From the NCBI GenBank assembly GCA_947034885.2, contig OX344749.2:28473501-28537500 (forward strand): a DNA stretch of 64,000 nt. The letters are read 5' to 3'. Positions 1 to 10,857 of the stretch are shown here, one piece after another; position 1 is the first letter of the stretch, and each line of letters opens with the position of its first letter. Origin of the DNA: Thuidium tamariscinum (lineage: Eukaryota; Streptophyta; Bryopsida; Hypnales; Thuidiaceae). A program made the position numbers and the translations under genes. The notes under the pieces were generated by a model. That model saw nothing but the letters and a program-made list of their open reading frames with translations, was not told the DNA's origin and searched no databases.

Positions 1-189
1 TTCTCTCGCTAGCTACACTTCCTCTATATTTGGTGATATGTGTTTCTGGCAATAGACCACCTTAGAGTTTGTCACAATCTGCCAGTCCTCATGTCCTCTG
101 TCCATTCGGCTTAGTTGTCATATTCCCTCGTATCTTCTGGATGTAAACGACTGATATTTATGCCACTTCGTTATGGTATTTCTCTCCAG

Positions 190-2157
190 GACGGTATTGT
201 GGACCTTTCCAACGCCAAAGTTGATCGCTTAAACAACGACGTTGTAGAAGATCTCACCCGATTGATGGATTCAATTGAAGGCGAACATAAGAAATTAAAT
301 TTTGAGCAGTTCGTGAAACTCATGCTGGCTGCCGAGGTACTATTCCTGATTACTTCCCTGATCTATTGTCAGAGTCCAATAGCTCGCCTTCATTGGTTCA
401 CCAGATCGACCAAATGGCGGCGTTTGAACCTGCGATTAACTATATATGTACGGAAAGTTGCGAGAAAAATAGTAACAGGTTTGGGTCCTTCAGTTTTAGC
501 TTTTACTTACATGCCTGTGTAATGAACTCCCGAATGAACATCGTGCAGAGAAAATATCATAGCGGCCAACAAGTGCACCTGGGTCTGAAGCACAAGATAC
601 ACGCAGGTGACAGTGACTGGCCCTTCCAGTCGAAGATGGATCCGTTATCACAAAGTCTTGCAACTAAAAGGCGGAAATATAGGTAGGCCTCTGAGTCCAA
701 TGAAAGGGATCAGGACGGTAGAAATTGCATCGTGTCATTATCTTCTTCCACATGCTGCTAACAAAAATCGGCGGTGTAGGCCTTTTAATTTCAAATGATA
801 GGTGAATTTTTTGAGTTGCAGACGTTGAATTGTATGCTTAAGGTAGAGTCATGCATTTGATAACATGCCACTTCTTGAATATATCAATGGATCTCTTATA
901 CACGTGACAGCACACACAATGAATGGTATAAACTCATCATTGGGGAATTAGAAAAGAGGCAACAGAAGCTGGAGGAATGGAGGAAGGAAAGGCAGGGGAA
1001 GGAGATGGAACAGTGTATTTTTAAACCTGAGCTGGTCAGCATCTATAGGCCCAAAAAGGTACGGTGAACTCACTCTAACGTAACGGCACAATTTGTTGTC
1101 AGCACTTTTTCCTGCTTATCCTCAAAATCTGCCACGTTGTGTGAACATCTAATTGAGCAATTTCCACATGTGAGCACATGCGAGAGCTCTCTTGTCCCTC
1201 ACGAAGTGCCATTAGCGAGGTTGGGCCGGAGTACTTCCGGTCTCTGGGCTTTTCTAAGTCTTGATCTGAGTTTCAGAATCATCAATTGCTTGTCGGGAAT
1301 TCTTACGACTTTGCTTGTTACGAAACGGGTTTTTTTCATGTACGTAAAATTTAACTTCAGGAAGTTACTAATGCTTTCTTCAAGAATCTGAAATGCTCAC
1401 ATTGAGAAAAGGCTACAGGCTGCTGCTGCTGGGGATGTTAGTAACGTGGAGAGTTCCTTCGGTGGTGGGAACATTAGTGAGACAATAAGCAATATGATCG
1501 AAAAAGTACAGCAAGAATTTCATGGGTTTTACTTTACAGATGAAAGAGGGCATGGTAAGTTTCATTTGACACGCTTCATTGATGCCACCGATTGTCCATG
1601 TATCGCAAGTAAATCACTTCACCTATTTATTGCGTATTACACAATGCTGCTGAGTCTACTAGAAAGGTAACTACACCAATTTCAGACCCTTTTTTGAAAG
1701 CAACCCCTATAGAATCTTGCCTAAAATGTACACAATCCACACATGAGAGCCTAAGGTTGATTTAGTTTACATCTACAACCAAAAATTAAATAGTCATGGC
1801 TTGTACATACAGTGGTCAAAAGATACAGATTAGCTGGTGAATACAGCCCTTTTCCAATTGCTAACAAGATCAGATAAAAAATTGGTCAGTTTTCATAACA
1901 AACAGTCTTCATTCATCGATTGTAATGCAGAAAGTAATGCAGAGGTGATGGCAATGCCTGCGCCAGCATCTCCATCGTCCTCGTCTCGTGCTATGGTCAC
2001 CAAAGATGCATCAGTGAGTTCCACCGTTACAACCAGCACCGACAAAAGAAAGCTTAAATATTCAACAGCGCAGTCGGATGTAATATCAGAGTTGGACGAT
2101 TTGCCACAGGCCAATAACCCAAAAGCAGGCATGTTTTTCGGCCTCATGGGAGCCTGA
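190..2157 (+). CDS. Hypothetical EF-hand-like/coiled-coil protein, 3' part, possibly decayed
   Basis: I do not recognise this gene with confidence. Exon-like blocks are 190-336 (in phase, beginning DGIVDLSNAKVD, EF-hand-like, then an acidic helical segment ending at GAG|gtacta), 911-1058 (THNEWYK, a charged coiled-coil, then CIFKPEL, donor AAG|gtacgg), about 1392-1555 (ISNMIEKVQQEF, donor CATG|gtaagt) and a last exon from about 1873 to the TGA at 2155-2157, Ser/Thr-rich. The motif C-x-FKPEL after a charged helix is common in cilium and basal-body proteins of flagellated eukaryotes, which would suit motile moss sperm, but this is inference. Splice phases between blocks do not all join: the frame of the third block meets a TGA at 1389-1391, and the second block needs a phase-2 predecessor I cannot find. 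The gene is therefore truncated by the window edge, mis-modelled, or decaying. Confidence 0.35.
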
Positions 2158-2871
2158 ATAGAACTGCTTCAGAAATTCATGAGTTTTTTTATTGATCCTG
2201 GATAGAAAAAAATACTAATGATCGATCAATCCTTAAGGGATGATAGGTATCGTTTTTCTCTCAAAAACTTTATACCAATGTAAACTCTCGTCCTTATATT
2301 GTTGCAATGATCACTATCTTAGTAACATTCTCAGTTATCTCCCTGGCCTGACGTAGAAAAACATGAGTATGTAACAAATATTGTACCTAACCCAAAGGCA
2401 ATGTATGATCTTCCCCTATACTACTCATTCAACAGCTTGCAATGCTCTTATGCCATTAAAAAATCTGGCATTTGTATATAAACTAAGGTAGAGAGGATAC
2501 TATTTGCGTCACTTTAATAGGCATACTAACTAAAGTAAGAGAGTAATTTGGGGGAGATGTGTAGAGCTGTGGAAATATCTTTGGGAGGTTGTAGACGACT
2601 ATAAGCTACAGCAAACCCCATTTCCACTCAGTGGCCATAGGCATGGAGTCAAATCATGCTTACACCGCTTGCTAAAAAACTCAACCAAGTATACGAATAG
2701 ACGAGTCAAGATAGTGACGAAAAAAGTTTTTGAACAGTTTTACCATTTGTACAATTTTGATAGTCTGTATATAATACCGCAGATCAGATTACTCACCTGA
2801 TGAGCCTCACTGTGAATTCTTCCTAATCGTACAAACCCTTGCGTGCACTGCACTGCACACTCGGGAAGATT
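2158..2871. other. Intergenic region between convergent genes
   Basis: This AT-rich spacer separates the 3' end of the left-edge gene from the 3' end of the minus-strand membrane-protein gene. It presumably holds both 3' UTRs. I see no coding sequence, RNA gene or repeat in it. Confidence 0.5.
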
Positions 2872-4126
2872 TTACTCCGCTTTCTTGGGATCGTAATCTT
2901 CCATACCTGGGGGACGAGCAGGTGTGGGAAGATGAGACCTTCTCTCAATCTCCTCGGCTCGTTTCCTCTCCGCCTCTGCCTCCGCGGCAGCTTTCTGCTT
3001 CGCCTTCTCTTCCAAGTACACGGCCCGGGACTCAAAGTAGCGCTCAAATGCGCGTGGCAGAAACATGGGCAGCAAAAACACGAATAAATTGATGGTGTAG
3101 TAGATCGTGTTCCCTGCTGCCAAGCTCCTCCCGAACTGGAACCAGAGCTCCTCCTGCATGACAGCAATTTGCAAACGCACAAAAAATAAGCTGAAGGTAG
3201 AGGACTCGGATCGGGGACCAACAGCAACTCATCTCTTCCAACACACTTGCTTGGTCTGCAATTTGCAAGTTCGGTGTAAGCATGACTTGGTCAAATGTTT
3301 GTGGCCATTGATCATTGAATGAAATTAGAAATCTCCACTGTCCCAACCTCCCTCTTAGAATGGGGATGCATAAGAAATTGATAAATTGAGTGAAAAAAAA
3401 ATTTGATCTACAGAGAGTTTCGCTCTTGAAATTGCCCGAAGTGATTTCATCGAAACTCTCTTGACTGACGGACAGAGTATCCTCTACAATATGTTCAAAA
3501 ACGGAGTGATGAAGGAGTGTGGGACTTACGCTGGGAGTCGGATTACTTGGCAAATGTCGGTTGATGAACATCTCCTTCGTCCAATCCGCAAGGGCAAAGA
3601 GCCGTCGCGTGGTGTACAGAATGGGCATGAGCGCCCTAACAGGCAACGAAAAGATCTCATATGCACTGACAAGATTCTCGCTCAACACCTGGCACGAGAG
3701 CAGGAACAAGTGCGGCGTCGCAGAGCGCACCGATTGCTGGTCATTTCTCGCAAACCCACCAAGCACATACGAGAGTGGCAGAAACAACCCGATCACGGTT
3801 CCGACGATCACGTACAGCTGAAACAAGCGGTTCCCCTGGAACACCGAGAGCTCCGCGTTTTGGTAGCGCGGGAACACAACCACGGAGATGATGACGCAGT
3901 ACAAGCTGATGACGAGCGGGAACAAAATGTCAGCCAACGGCACGAGTCCACTGGCGGAGAACACGACGATGAACGCCACCAGCTGGAGCTCGATTACGCG
4001 GAACGATCCCATCAAGCCTCCTAACCCTGAGAAATCGGTAGTACTGTCATCCTCACCGCCTGGCCTCCCTTTGCCTTTCCCTTCCTTCGCCACCCGTGGC
4101 CCAGCTGCCAACGTCGCCCCCGACAT
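2872..4126 (-). CDS. DUF7733-type plant membrane protein, 2 exons
   Basis: Two exons on the minus strand, 4126-3530 (199 codons, donor AGC|gtaagt) and 3153-2872 (acceptor atgcag|GAG, stop at 2872), join in phase to give 292 aa. The protein has a polar N-terminus, then hydrophobic segments around residues 45-87 (two helices), 100-122 and 140-160, a Trp-containing link, another long hydrophobic helix in exon 2 (INLFVFLLPMFLP), and an Ala/Glu/Lys-rich coiled-coil tail. The pattern SFRxxELxxxAFIVVFSASGLV resembles the plant-specific family I know as DUF7733; function unknown, probably an organellar or endomembrane protein. The intron (3154-3529) is free of in-frame stops, so retained-intron readthrough would give a longer protein, but the spliced join matches the family's helix order better. 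Family assignment is from memory. Confidence 0.75.
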
Positions 4127-4917
4127 CTCGCACCAACCTCAAACACCGCCACAAAATTTCTAACCGCCTAAAACTACTTCAAAATTCGCAAGAATTACAA
4201 CCCCCCAGGATCTCTAACACCTCACCAACCTCGCAATTGATGACAAAAATCCCCAATCCCTTTAAAATTCTCACAAAAAACACCTCAAATTCCTGCAAAA
4301 CCTCGCAAGCCTTGGCCGAATCCTAACCACCTCGCAATCCCTACCACGTCGCACACCAAATTACAGTACTTGAAATTGCCTTTCAAAAATTGGCAACGGA
4401 GGACTTGCACCTGCAGCAAATTTTGACCCAAAATCCGGTGTTCCGAATTGATGCTCAACCTGAGCTTAAAAAGGGGCCAAATTGAAGAGGGAGCTGGAAT
4501 TTTCAAAGAAATAGGAGCTGGAGGTGACGAAGTCGGTAGTGCGATTAGGGTGGCTTGCTGATGGCGGATTGTTGCGAGGGAGGCCAAGTGGAAGCAGCAG
4601 CGAAGAATGGGTAAGCTTGAAAGAGTTGGGGGGGCTGCTGCGATCGAGGAAAGGCATTGACGGGTGTCCCTTTGGGGTATGACCGTGGTGTGGTGTGACC
4701 GTGGGTCCGCGGACGTGGAGGGAGGACTGGCACTTGGCAGTGGGTTTGGTGGTAGGATCTCCGAAGGCTGCTGCGGCGTATTTCCATGTTGACTTGGAAT
4801 ATCCATTCTAGGGTTGGGGGAGGGTTGGGATTTCCTTCGGTTCTACATGCAGCGCATGCAGCTCACCTCTGGGCTCTGGCTGGAGTGGCTGACTGTAATC
4901 TCACGTGGGTCTAGCAG
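4127..4917 (-). promoter_or_regulatory. Promoter/5' UTR region of the DUF7733-type gene
   Basis: The stretch upstream of the minus-strand ATG at 4126 is more GC-rich than the flanks beyond 5.3 kb and shows C-rich, A-rich tracts typical of a 5' UTR (seen on the minus strand as G/T-rich). It holds a 173-codon minus-strand frame of low-complexity Pro/Ser composition that I do not accept as a gene. No clear TATA box was found. Confidence 0.4.
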
Positions 4918-5012
4918 GTGGGTCGGGTAAACTGACTCCCTCGGTCACTCTGGATGCAACTGTGCTTGATTAATTTATCTCCCGCACCTCTAATTTGGGG
5001 ACTGTGATTGCA
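4918..5012 (+). repeat. Diverged partial copy of the GGGTGAACTGACCCC TIR repeat family
   Basis: The start reads like the terminal repeat of the elements at 39076-39310 and 62600-62838 (GGGTAAACTGACTCCCTCGG here), and the part ending in CTAATTTGGGGACTGTGATT is collinear with the element at 62.6 kb. Only one end is convincing, so this is a truncated or strongly diverged copy. Confidence 0.45.
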
Positions 5013-5341
5013 AATATGCATATCATACAGTAGCGTATAGAAGGACTACCTTTGGTCTCCCGGAAGTTCATTCCACAATTCTGTCCTTGACAAGTTCGGT
5101 GGGAAATTTTTTTTCCCTTTAATGCAGGTTGGTAGTGCAGCCTAACAATGGGTCTCACTGCTGAAAATTGCTTTTCTGAGTATGTGCTTTTTCTAAATGA
5201 AGGAAGGAAAAAAAGAAAAAAATCCTTCACCCACTGACTTCCCGGCCATCCAGTTATGTCAAAGCACTGACACCACTCCAACGAAGGCACATCAAACAAC
5301 TTATTCACTTCCCCAATTTCAAAAGTTGTAGATGTTGACAA

Positions 5342-8300
5342 GCTGCTTGGGTGAATCAGATTTCAAATCAGTAGTTACTGATTTGGACAGAATGATGTGG
5401 AATATTTCACATCATTCTATCCACTACAAGGCAAGCTATGAACGAGCTACAGAATGTTATGTGAATTAAAAATTTACAAATTTCAACATGCGTAAAAAAT
5501 AAAAAAATTCAGTGATTTTCTTTAGAGACAAGAGAAAGGGTTGGTTCATCCTAGCCAATAGATGTCACCAATCTTTTCTATTTGCTTCCTAAGAATTAAA
5601 GTGCCAAGATGGCAATCATTTAAAATTTGGTGAAGCATTGTATTTCTACATTTATCCATACTTCTTCCGTAAAAAAAAACTTTTCAAACATCTTCCTGCA
5701 ATTTTTCATCCAAATTTCAAACCTTCACCTACATTTTTATGGAAATAGGAAATTTTGGGGGAAAAAAGATGACATTAATCTAGCAAGAAGTAGATGATTA
5801 TTTTGAAATGCATTAGAAGGGATTTGAAGTCTAAAGAAGATTGTTTTGGGTTTGTTCCTTGAAATTGTTTCCTATACTAAAAACTAGCTATTGTTGGTCT
5901 AAATTTTCTAATTATTCAAAACAAATTCTAAAAAATTCTAAATTTTCAAAAATATCAAAACCAAAAAAATTATTCTTTTGAAAAGTTTAATTTCAAATTA
6001 CATAATGATTAAGTTTTAAAATAATTTGTTAATATAGTCTAACATTGCAATTTCTTAACCATGTCATATTACTTATATAGCAACATTTCCATGGTCTAGA
6101 ACCTCACAGTCATGAGGAGGCTTCAAACCCCTTTTGATGGTGCTAATGTAGCTCCATGGTGCTCAAGAAAGGATTGAATGCTATGATGAAATGGTCGGGG
6201 AAATAGAAGCTCATTAATCATCCTTAATTTCTTAGCAATTGAATTTTTTTCTTGAATTTTGGTATATTTTTGCTTATATATTTTTACACATATACTATTT
6301 ACTCAATTTCATCATATTGAAAGTTTTTTTTTAATAATAGCCAAGCATTGGTTTGGATGTATAAGAGGTTGTGTGGTCAAAATGCTAAGGGATTAACCAA
6401 TAGTTATAAAATCCTATGCAATTCAAAGTCAATACTTTGATATCAGTAACTTTTCATTCATCCTTGTAAATGCATGAATCTTTAAAAATAAATATTGGTT
6501 TATAAACAAATTGAAAGATTTCAAAGATTGGTTTCAATTGAAGTCATAGATTGAAAAATTATAATATAAAAGTGAAGGACTAAAGAATACTACAAAAAGA
6601 TCAATGTTCTCGAGAACTTAAAATTGTGCTTTGACTAGCTCTTTTGGACATTTAACATTTTAGAAAATTAACATCATATGCTCATTCTCAAGGTAACCAA
6701 GTTCCACTTCCATAAAAAACAAGTTGTATTTTGTATTTCAATGAGTGAGAAAATCATCTTATAGTAGTAATCACTCCATTTTAAATTTTAGAAATTATGA
6801 GATAAAAAACTTGTCTCAAATCTAAAGCCAAAATTTGAAATCAAACATGCCAGTAGGGTGAGAAAAAACAAGAAAAGACATGCAAGAAGATTTTTAAAAT
6901 AAATAAAAAACTCTCAAATCCAAATGCAAGATGTGTATTTTTATTTTTGTTTGTATCTATGGACTAAAAAGAGTTAACATAAAGAAGAAAGCAATGCTAC
7001 TCCAAGTTCGATTTAGTATTAGGCAACTCATTGAAAAAGGCCCATAAATGCTCTAGGCTAGAAACCCATTAGAATTCTAAGCATTATTGTTGTCCAACCT
7101 CATTATTCTTCAACTTGAGGCAATTTGCAATGTTTTCATCCAAAATGTTCTTCACATAGCTTGACATATGCATTAGAGCACCAATTGTCAATAACTATCT
7201 CTCTTCCATCCTGAAGGCTAGGTTTAACCTAAGAAACAATGGGTAGCACAAATGTCATCCCACTTTCCCTATAAATGCATGCCTCTATTTCATTTGCAAA
7301 AGTTCCCTAAAATAATGATTCTTTATAACTTGATTTCTTGAGAAGGAGCCTCAACTCTAGTCATTTTTAAAATTTTTAGTTTAGAAATGGCCATTCTAAA
7401 AATGGATGAATTCATTTGGGTGTGCTTAAAAGTTTAAGGATTATAAGATTTGAAACAAGAGGAAATTCAAATTTCTTATAAATCATTTGGAAATATAATA
7501 TGAAACGCAACTTCAAATAATAGTTTTTTAATGCTAAATTTACAAAAAAAATTGTAAAATTTGTTTTGGAGATAATAATTATACCATTTAATCTTACATA
7601 ACACTTTATCAATATTCATTAATAAAATTAAAAACAAGAATGGATTTCTTGAAAAATAAAATAAAAGTTGAATAATTACAATTGTCAAAGAATCTCTTGA
7701 ATTCAAAATGATAGGTTTTGAGTATGATGGCTTTAAAAAAATATTTCTTGTTTTTATTGAATTTGATTTAGGAGGGGTATTGATTTCATTGAACTAAAAA
7801 AGTTTTTGGGAGGTGAAGCATTCATGCATCTTTTCAAGTATAAGATTATTTCTCAAAAAAGTCTTGAAATTTTTTATAAAATAATATTTGAGAAGTATTT
7901 TAAATATCTACAAACTATTATATGGATGAAAAACTGAGAGCATTTGTACTAAAAATATGATTACATTCATATATCATTAAAAATATTAATGCTTGGTCTT
8001 TACGGCATTAACCCCTCACTACGAGAGAAAGGGGTGTTTTAAGTATAGTCCTAGTAGTATAGTCTTCTGAGTAATGATCTCTAAGTAATGACCTTTAAGT
8101 GTATTTTTAAGATACTTCAAGCAAAGATGTGTTAAAGTAACTAAACCTAAAATCATCCAAATAAGTGTTTGAGCCAACCTTTTTATTTTGGCACCATGGG
8201 GCTAGATTGCACCATTTCAAAATGAATGTCTTTTTTTTGCCAAATAAAAGTAATCTTTTTTTGCCTAAAAATTTTCAATTCTCTTTAAATATTGATGAAG

Positions 8301-10440
8301 TTGCTAAATTTGGATTAAAAGTGTATGAATATGATGGAAATTTATTTTTTAATCCAAAAGATGGATGAATAACGAAATACAATGCTTCACTAAATTTGAA
8401 GTAATCACCATCTTTGCTCTTTCTCAAAAAGTAAAAAAAAAAGGGCTAGTTTGACCATGGTTATCCTATTTTGGCAATGTAAGATGGTTTATTTTAATTG
8501 AAAACAATACTCCTACTCGGTAAGGTGGCACATGACAAGAAAACAATCTTGATTGGTGCTACAATTTTTTTATCATATATAGTAATGAAGCACTTTGAAT
8601 TTTACAAGTAGCCCTTAGTTGAAGATTAAAGGATAATCTATATGAATAGTATGGAATGTACAAAATCTTCATTTAAAAAATTAATGATAATTTTGTTTCA
8701 AGAAAAAAAATTATGAAAAAAAAATCCTTTCAAATCAATTTCACTAGATTGGAAATAAATTTCCTTCAATGTATTTGCACTTCATGTATACTCAATTGTT
8801 TATGTGATCTCAAATGGAATAATGGATTTCCTCTACCTTCGTAAAATACAAAAAAAACACTAATATTATTTAAGAATAGAAGAAGTGTTATTAAAGATTA
8901 TAAGATTTTGTTGGATCTTATTCAATGAATTTGCAAGGATATGAACCATAAATCATCTACAAAGTAATCAAATTAGGTTGTTCCACACTAATTTTTCAAC
9001 ATTTGATACTCTTTAAATACTTCCAATTGTATAAGAATACACTATTTTTGAATTAGATAGTATTGTAATATGGATTCAAGAACCTCTATGTGTACAAATG
9101 CAAATATTTTTAGAGAGATTTGTTGACTTTGATGAAATGATGGCTTGTAAAGCAACTTTCTTGATGTGAGACAACCTTGTGGTTAAAACAACCTATTTTC
9201 ACTATTTTGTGTACATATAAGTAGATACTCTTCAACCATTGAAGGTGCTTATAACATAATCATCTATAATATAGGTATTTATAATATAGTTGCTGTATAA
9301 TCATAGAAAGTTTCTATACTTATAACATAAGTTTTTAGACTCTTAGGCTAATATGCTCATAATCCTAAGCTAACATATTAGTACCCCTAGTTCCTCCCTA
9401 CTTTACATAGAAGTATAAACATCATGGACCTTGACCAAAGCAATTTTGATTGTAGAAAACTTGAAAATTGTTTTGATGTTGTGCTACAATAAAGAAGTTT
9501 GCCTTGATGAGGTAACATGTTTATAAATGGACCATCTAACTAAGGGTTGGAGTTTAATTTTGGAGAAGTGAAACATTTTCGAATATTTTTCAAAAAAATT
9601 CCCTTGAAAGACTAGTAGAATTGCCATCTTATTCAAGTTGTTTCATATTTTTTGACACTTTGTGGAATTAAAATAGGAAATTCTAAAAGCAAGTAGGCTC
9701 TAAAGTGGAACACATCCTTAAATGTATAGTGTTTGTACATGTTTCTTTTTCATAGCCTTTGTTGATGTACATGCTATCACGTGCATTTTAGGAGGTGCTC
9801 CGTTTTAGAGCCCTATCCTATTTTAGCTTCACAATTTTATAACTAGTTCTACAAAGATAAAAAAAAATATGAAATGACTTGGATTAAATGCCAATTCCAC
9901 TTCTCTTTTAAGGAAAATTTAATGGAAAATATTTCAAGATGCTTCACTTCCCAAAAATTCAACTCCCATTCTTAGATGCTCCATTTATGAACCTCATACG
10001 TTAGTTATAAAATTATGGAGTTGAAATGGCATAAGTCTCTATAATCACCTACCTTCTAAAATATACATTGTTTGTATATTCCTGAAAGCTATGAAAAAAC
10101 AACATGTACAAATTGTGTAAATTTAAGGAAGTGGGCCATTTTAGAGGCTGAGCAAGTTTTTACTTGTTACCTTTATCCCTAAACGACGTATAGACTATAT
10201 TTTGGTTGATGAACAAGAAAGAATCTTTGTATATAGGACAAAAATACAATTATTCATTTGCGGAAAGGGAAGATCTTCTACAAAGCTTTGACTACCAATG
10301 AGAACTTTTGAATTTTTTGGAACCAATAATTCCCACGGTATCAAAATTCAGGATTTCCACGACCACCGGTTCATTGTTTGGGGGTTAAGTCTAGTCCCTC
10401 ATGTAACGCGGTTTCAAATGAACCTGGAGTTTGTGTCCTT
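5342..10440. other. AT-rich gene-poor region
   Basis: About 5 kb of strongly AT-rich DNA without any ORF above about 76 codons and without recognisable gene families. A 67-codon frame at 8165-8368 is not supported by any family or splice context. Composition contrasts sharply with the genes on both sides, as expected for old, decayed transposon DNA. I could not identify LTRs or a coding remnant here. Confidence 0.6.
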
Positions 10441-10605
10441 GCAGGACAAGCAACAATGCCGCTCCCCCGTCCACCGGGCTTGTGGAGGCCACACCAGTTA
10501 GGGCAACGTGGCCAGCACGGGTCGGGGGACGGGATGGGGTGGGGTGCATCCAAAGCCAAAACCCAGCCAAAGTCTACAAATGGGAGCTTACTTGGTGGGG
10601 GTGAA

Positions 10606-10614
10606 TTAGGGTTT
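10606..10614 (-). promoter_or_regulatory. Telo-box (AAACCCTAA on the minus strand)
   Basis: TTAGGGTTT lies about 245 bp upstream of the ABCE1 start codon. The telo-box is an established plant element of translation and ribosome-biogenesis gene promoters, usually close to the transcription start. Together with the site II element 25 bp downstream it forms the classic pair. Confidence 0.65.
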
Positions 10615-10638
10615 GGGGCTTTCCAAGAGCTTCCGTGA

Positions 10639-10644
10639 GGCCCA
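10639..10644 (-). promoter_or_regulatory. Site II element (TGGGCC on the minus strand)
   Basis: GGCCCA follows the telo-box closely and precedes a CT-rich, GC-balanced probable 5' UTR. Site II motifs are bound by TCP factors in growth-related plant promoters. The role here is inferred from motif and position only. Confidence 0.5.
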
Positions 10645-10857
10645 TACCCTTCTTTTCGCGCTCTGTAGTTCGGCTACTCGCTCGCTCGCCGGGCCGATGC
10701 TCGTCCCTGCACTCTTTCCTTCCAATTTATTCCTCAAGTCTCGTTGTAGAGTTTCAGTTTGAAGAGCCAGAGTCAGAAGTTAGTTTGGTGCAGCGGCGGA
10801 TTTGGGAAAGATTTGGGAGAAAGGGCCGGCACAAGGTCCCCACGGGGCGGCACCAAG

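Noticed and set aside
3461..4024. 187-codon plus-strand ORF
   Set aside because: Exact antisense of exon 1 of the minus-strand membrane-protein gene; Arg/His-rich composition typical of a shadow frame.
4285..4806. 173-codon minus-strand ORF upstream of the DUF7733-type gene
   Set aside because: Low-complexity Pro/Ser/Leu composition in a promoter/UTR region, no family resemblance, and overlapping frames of similar kind on the same strand.
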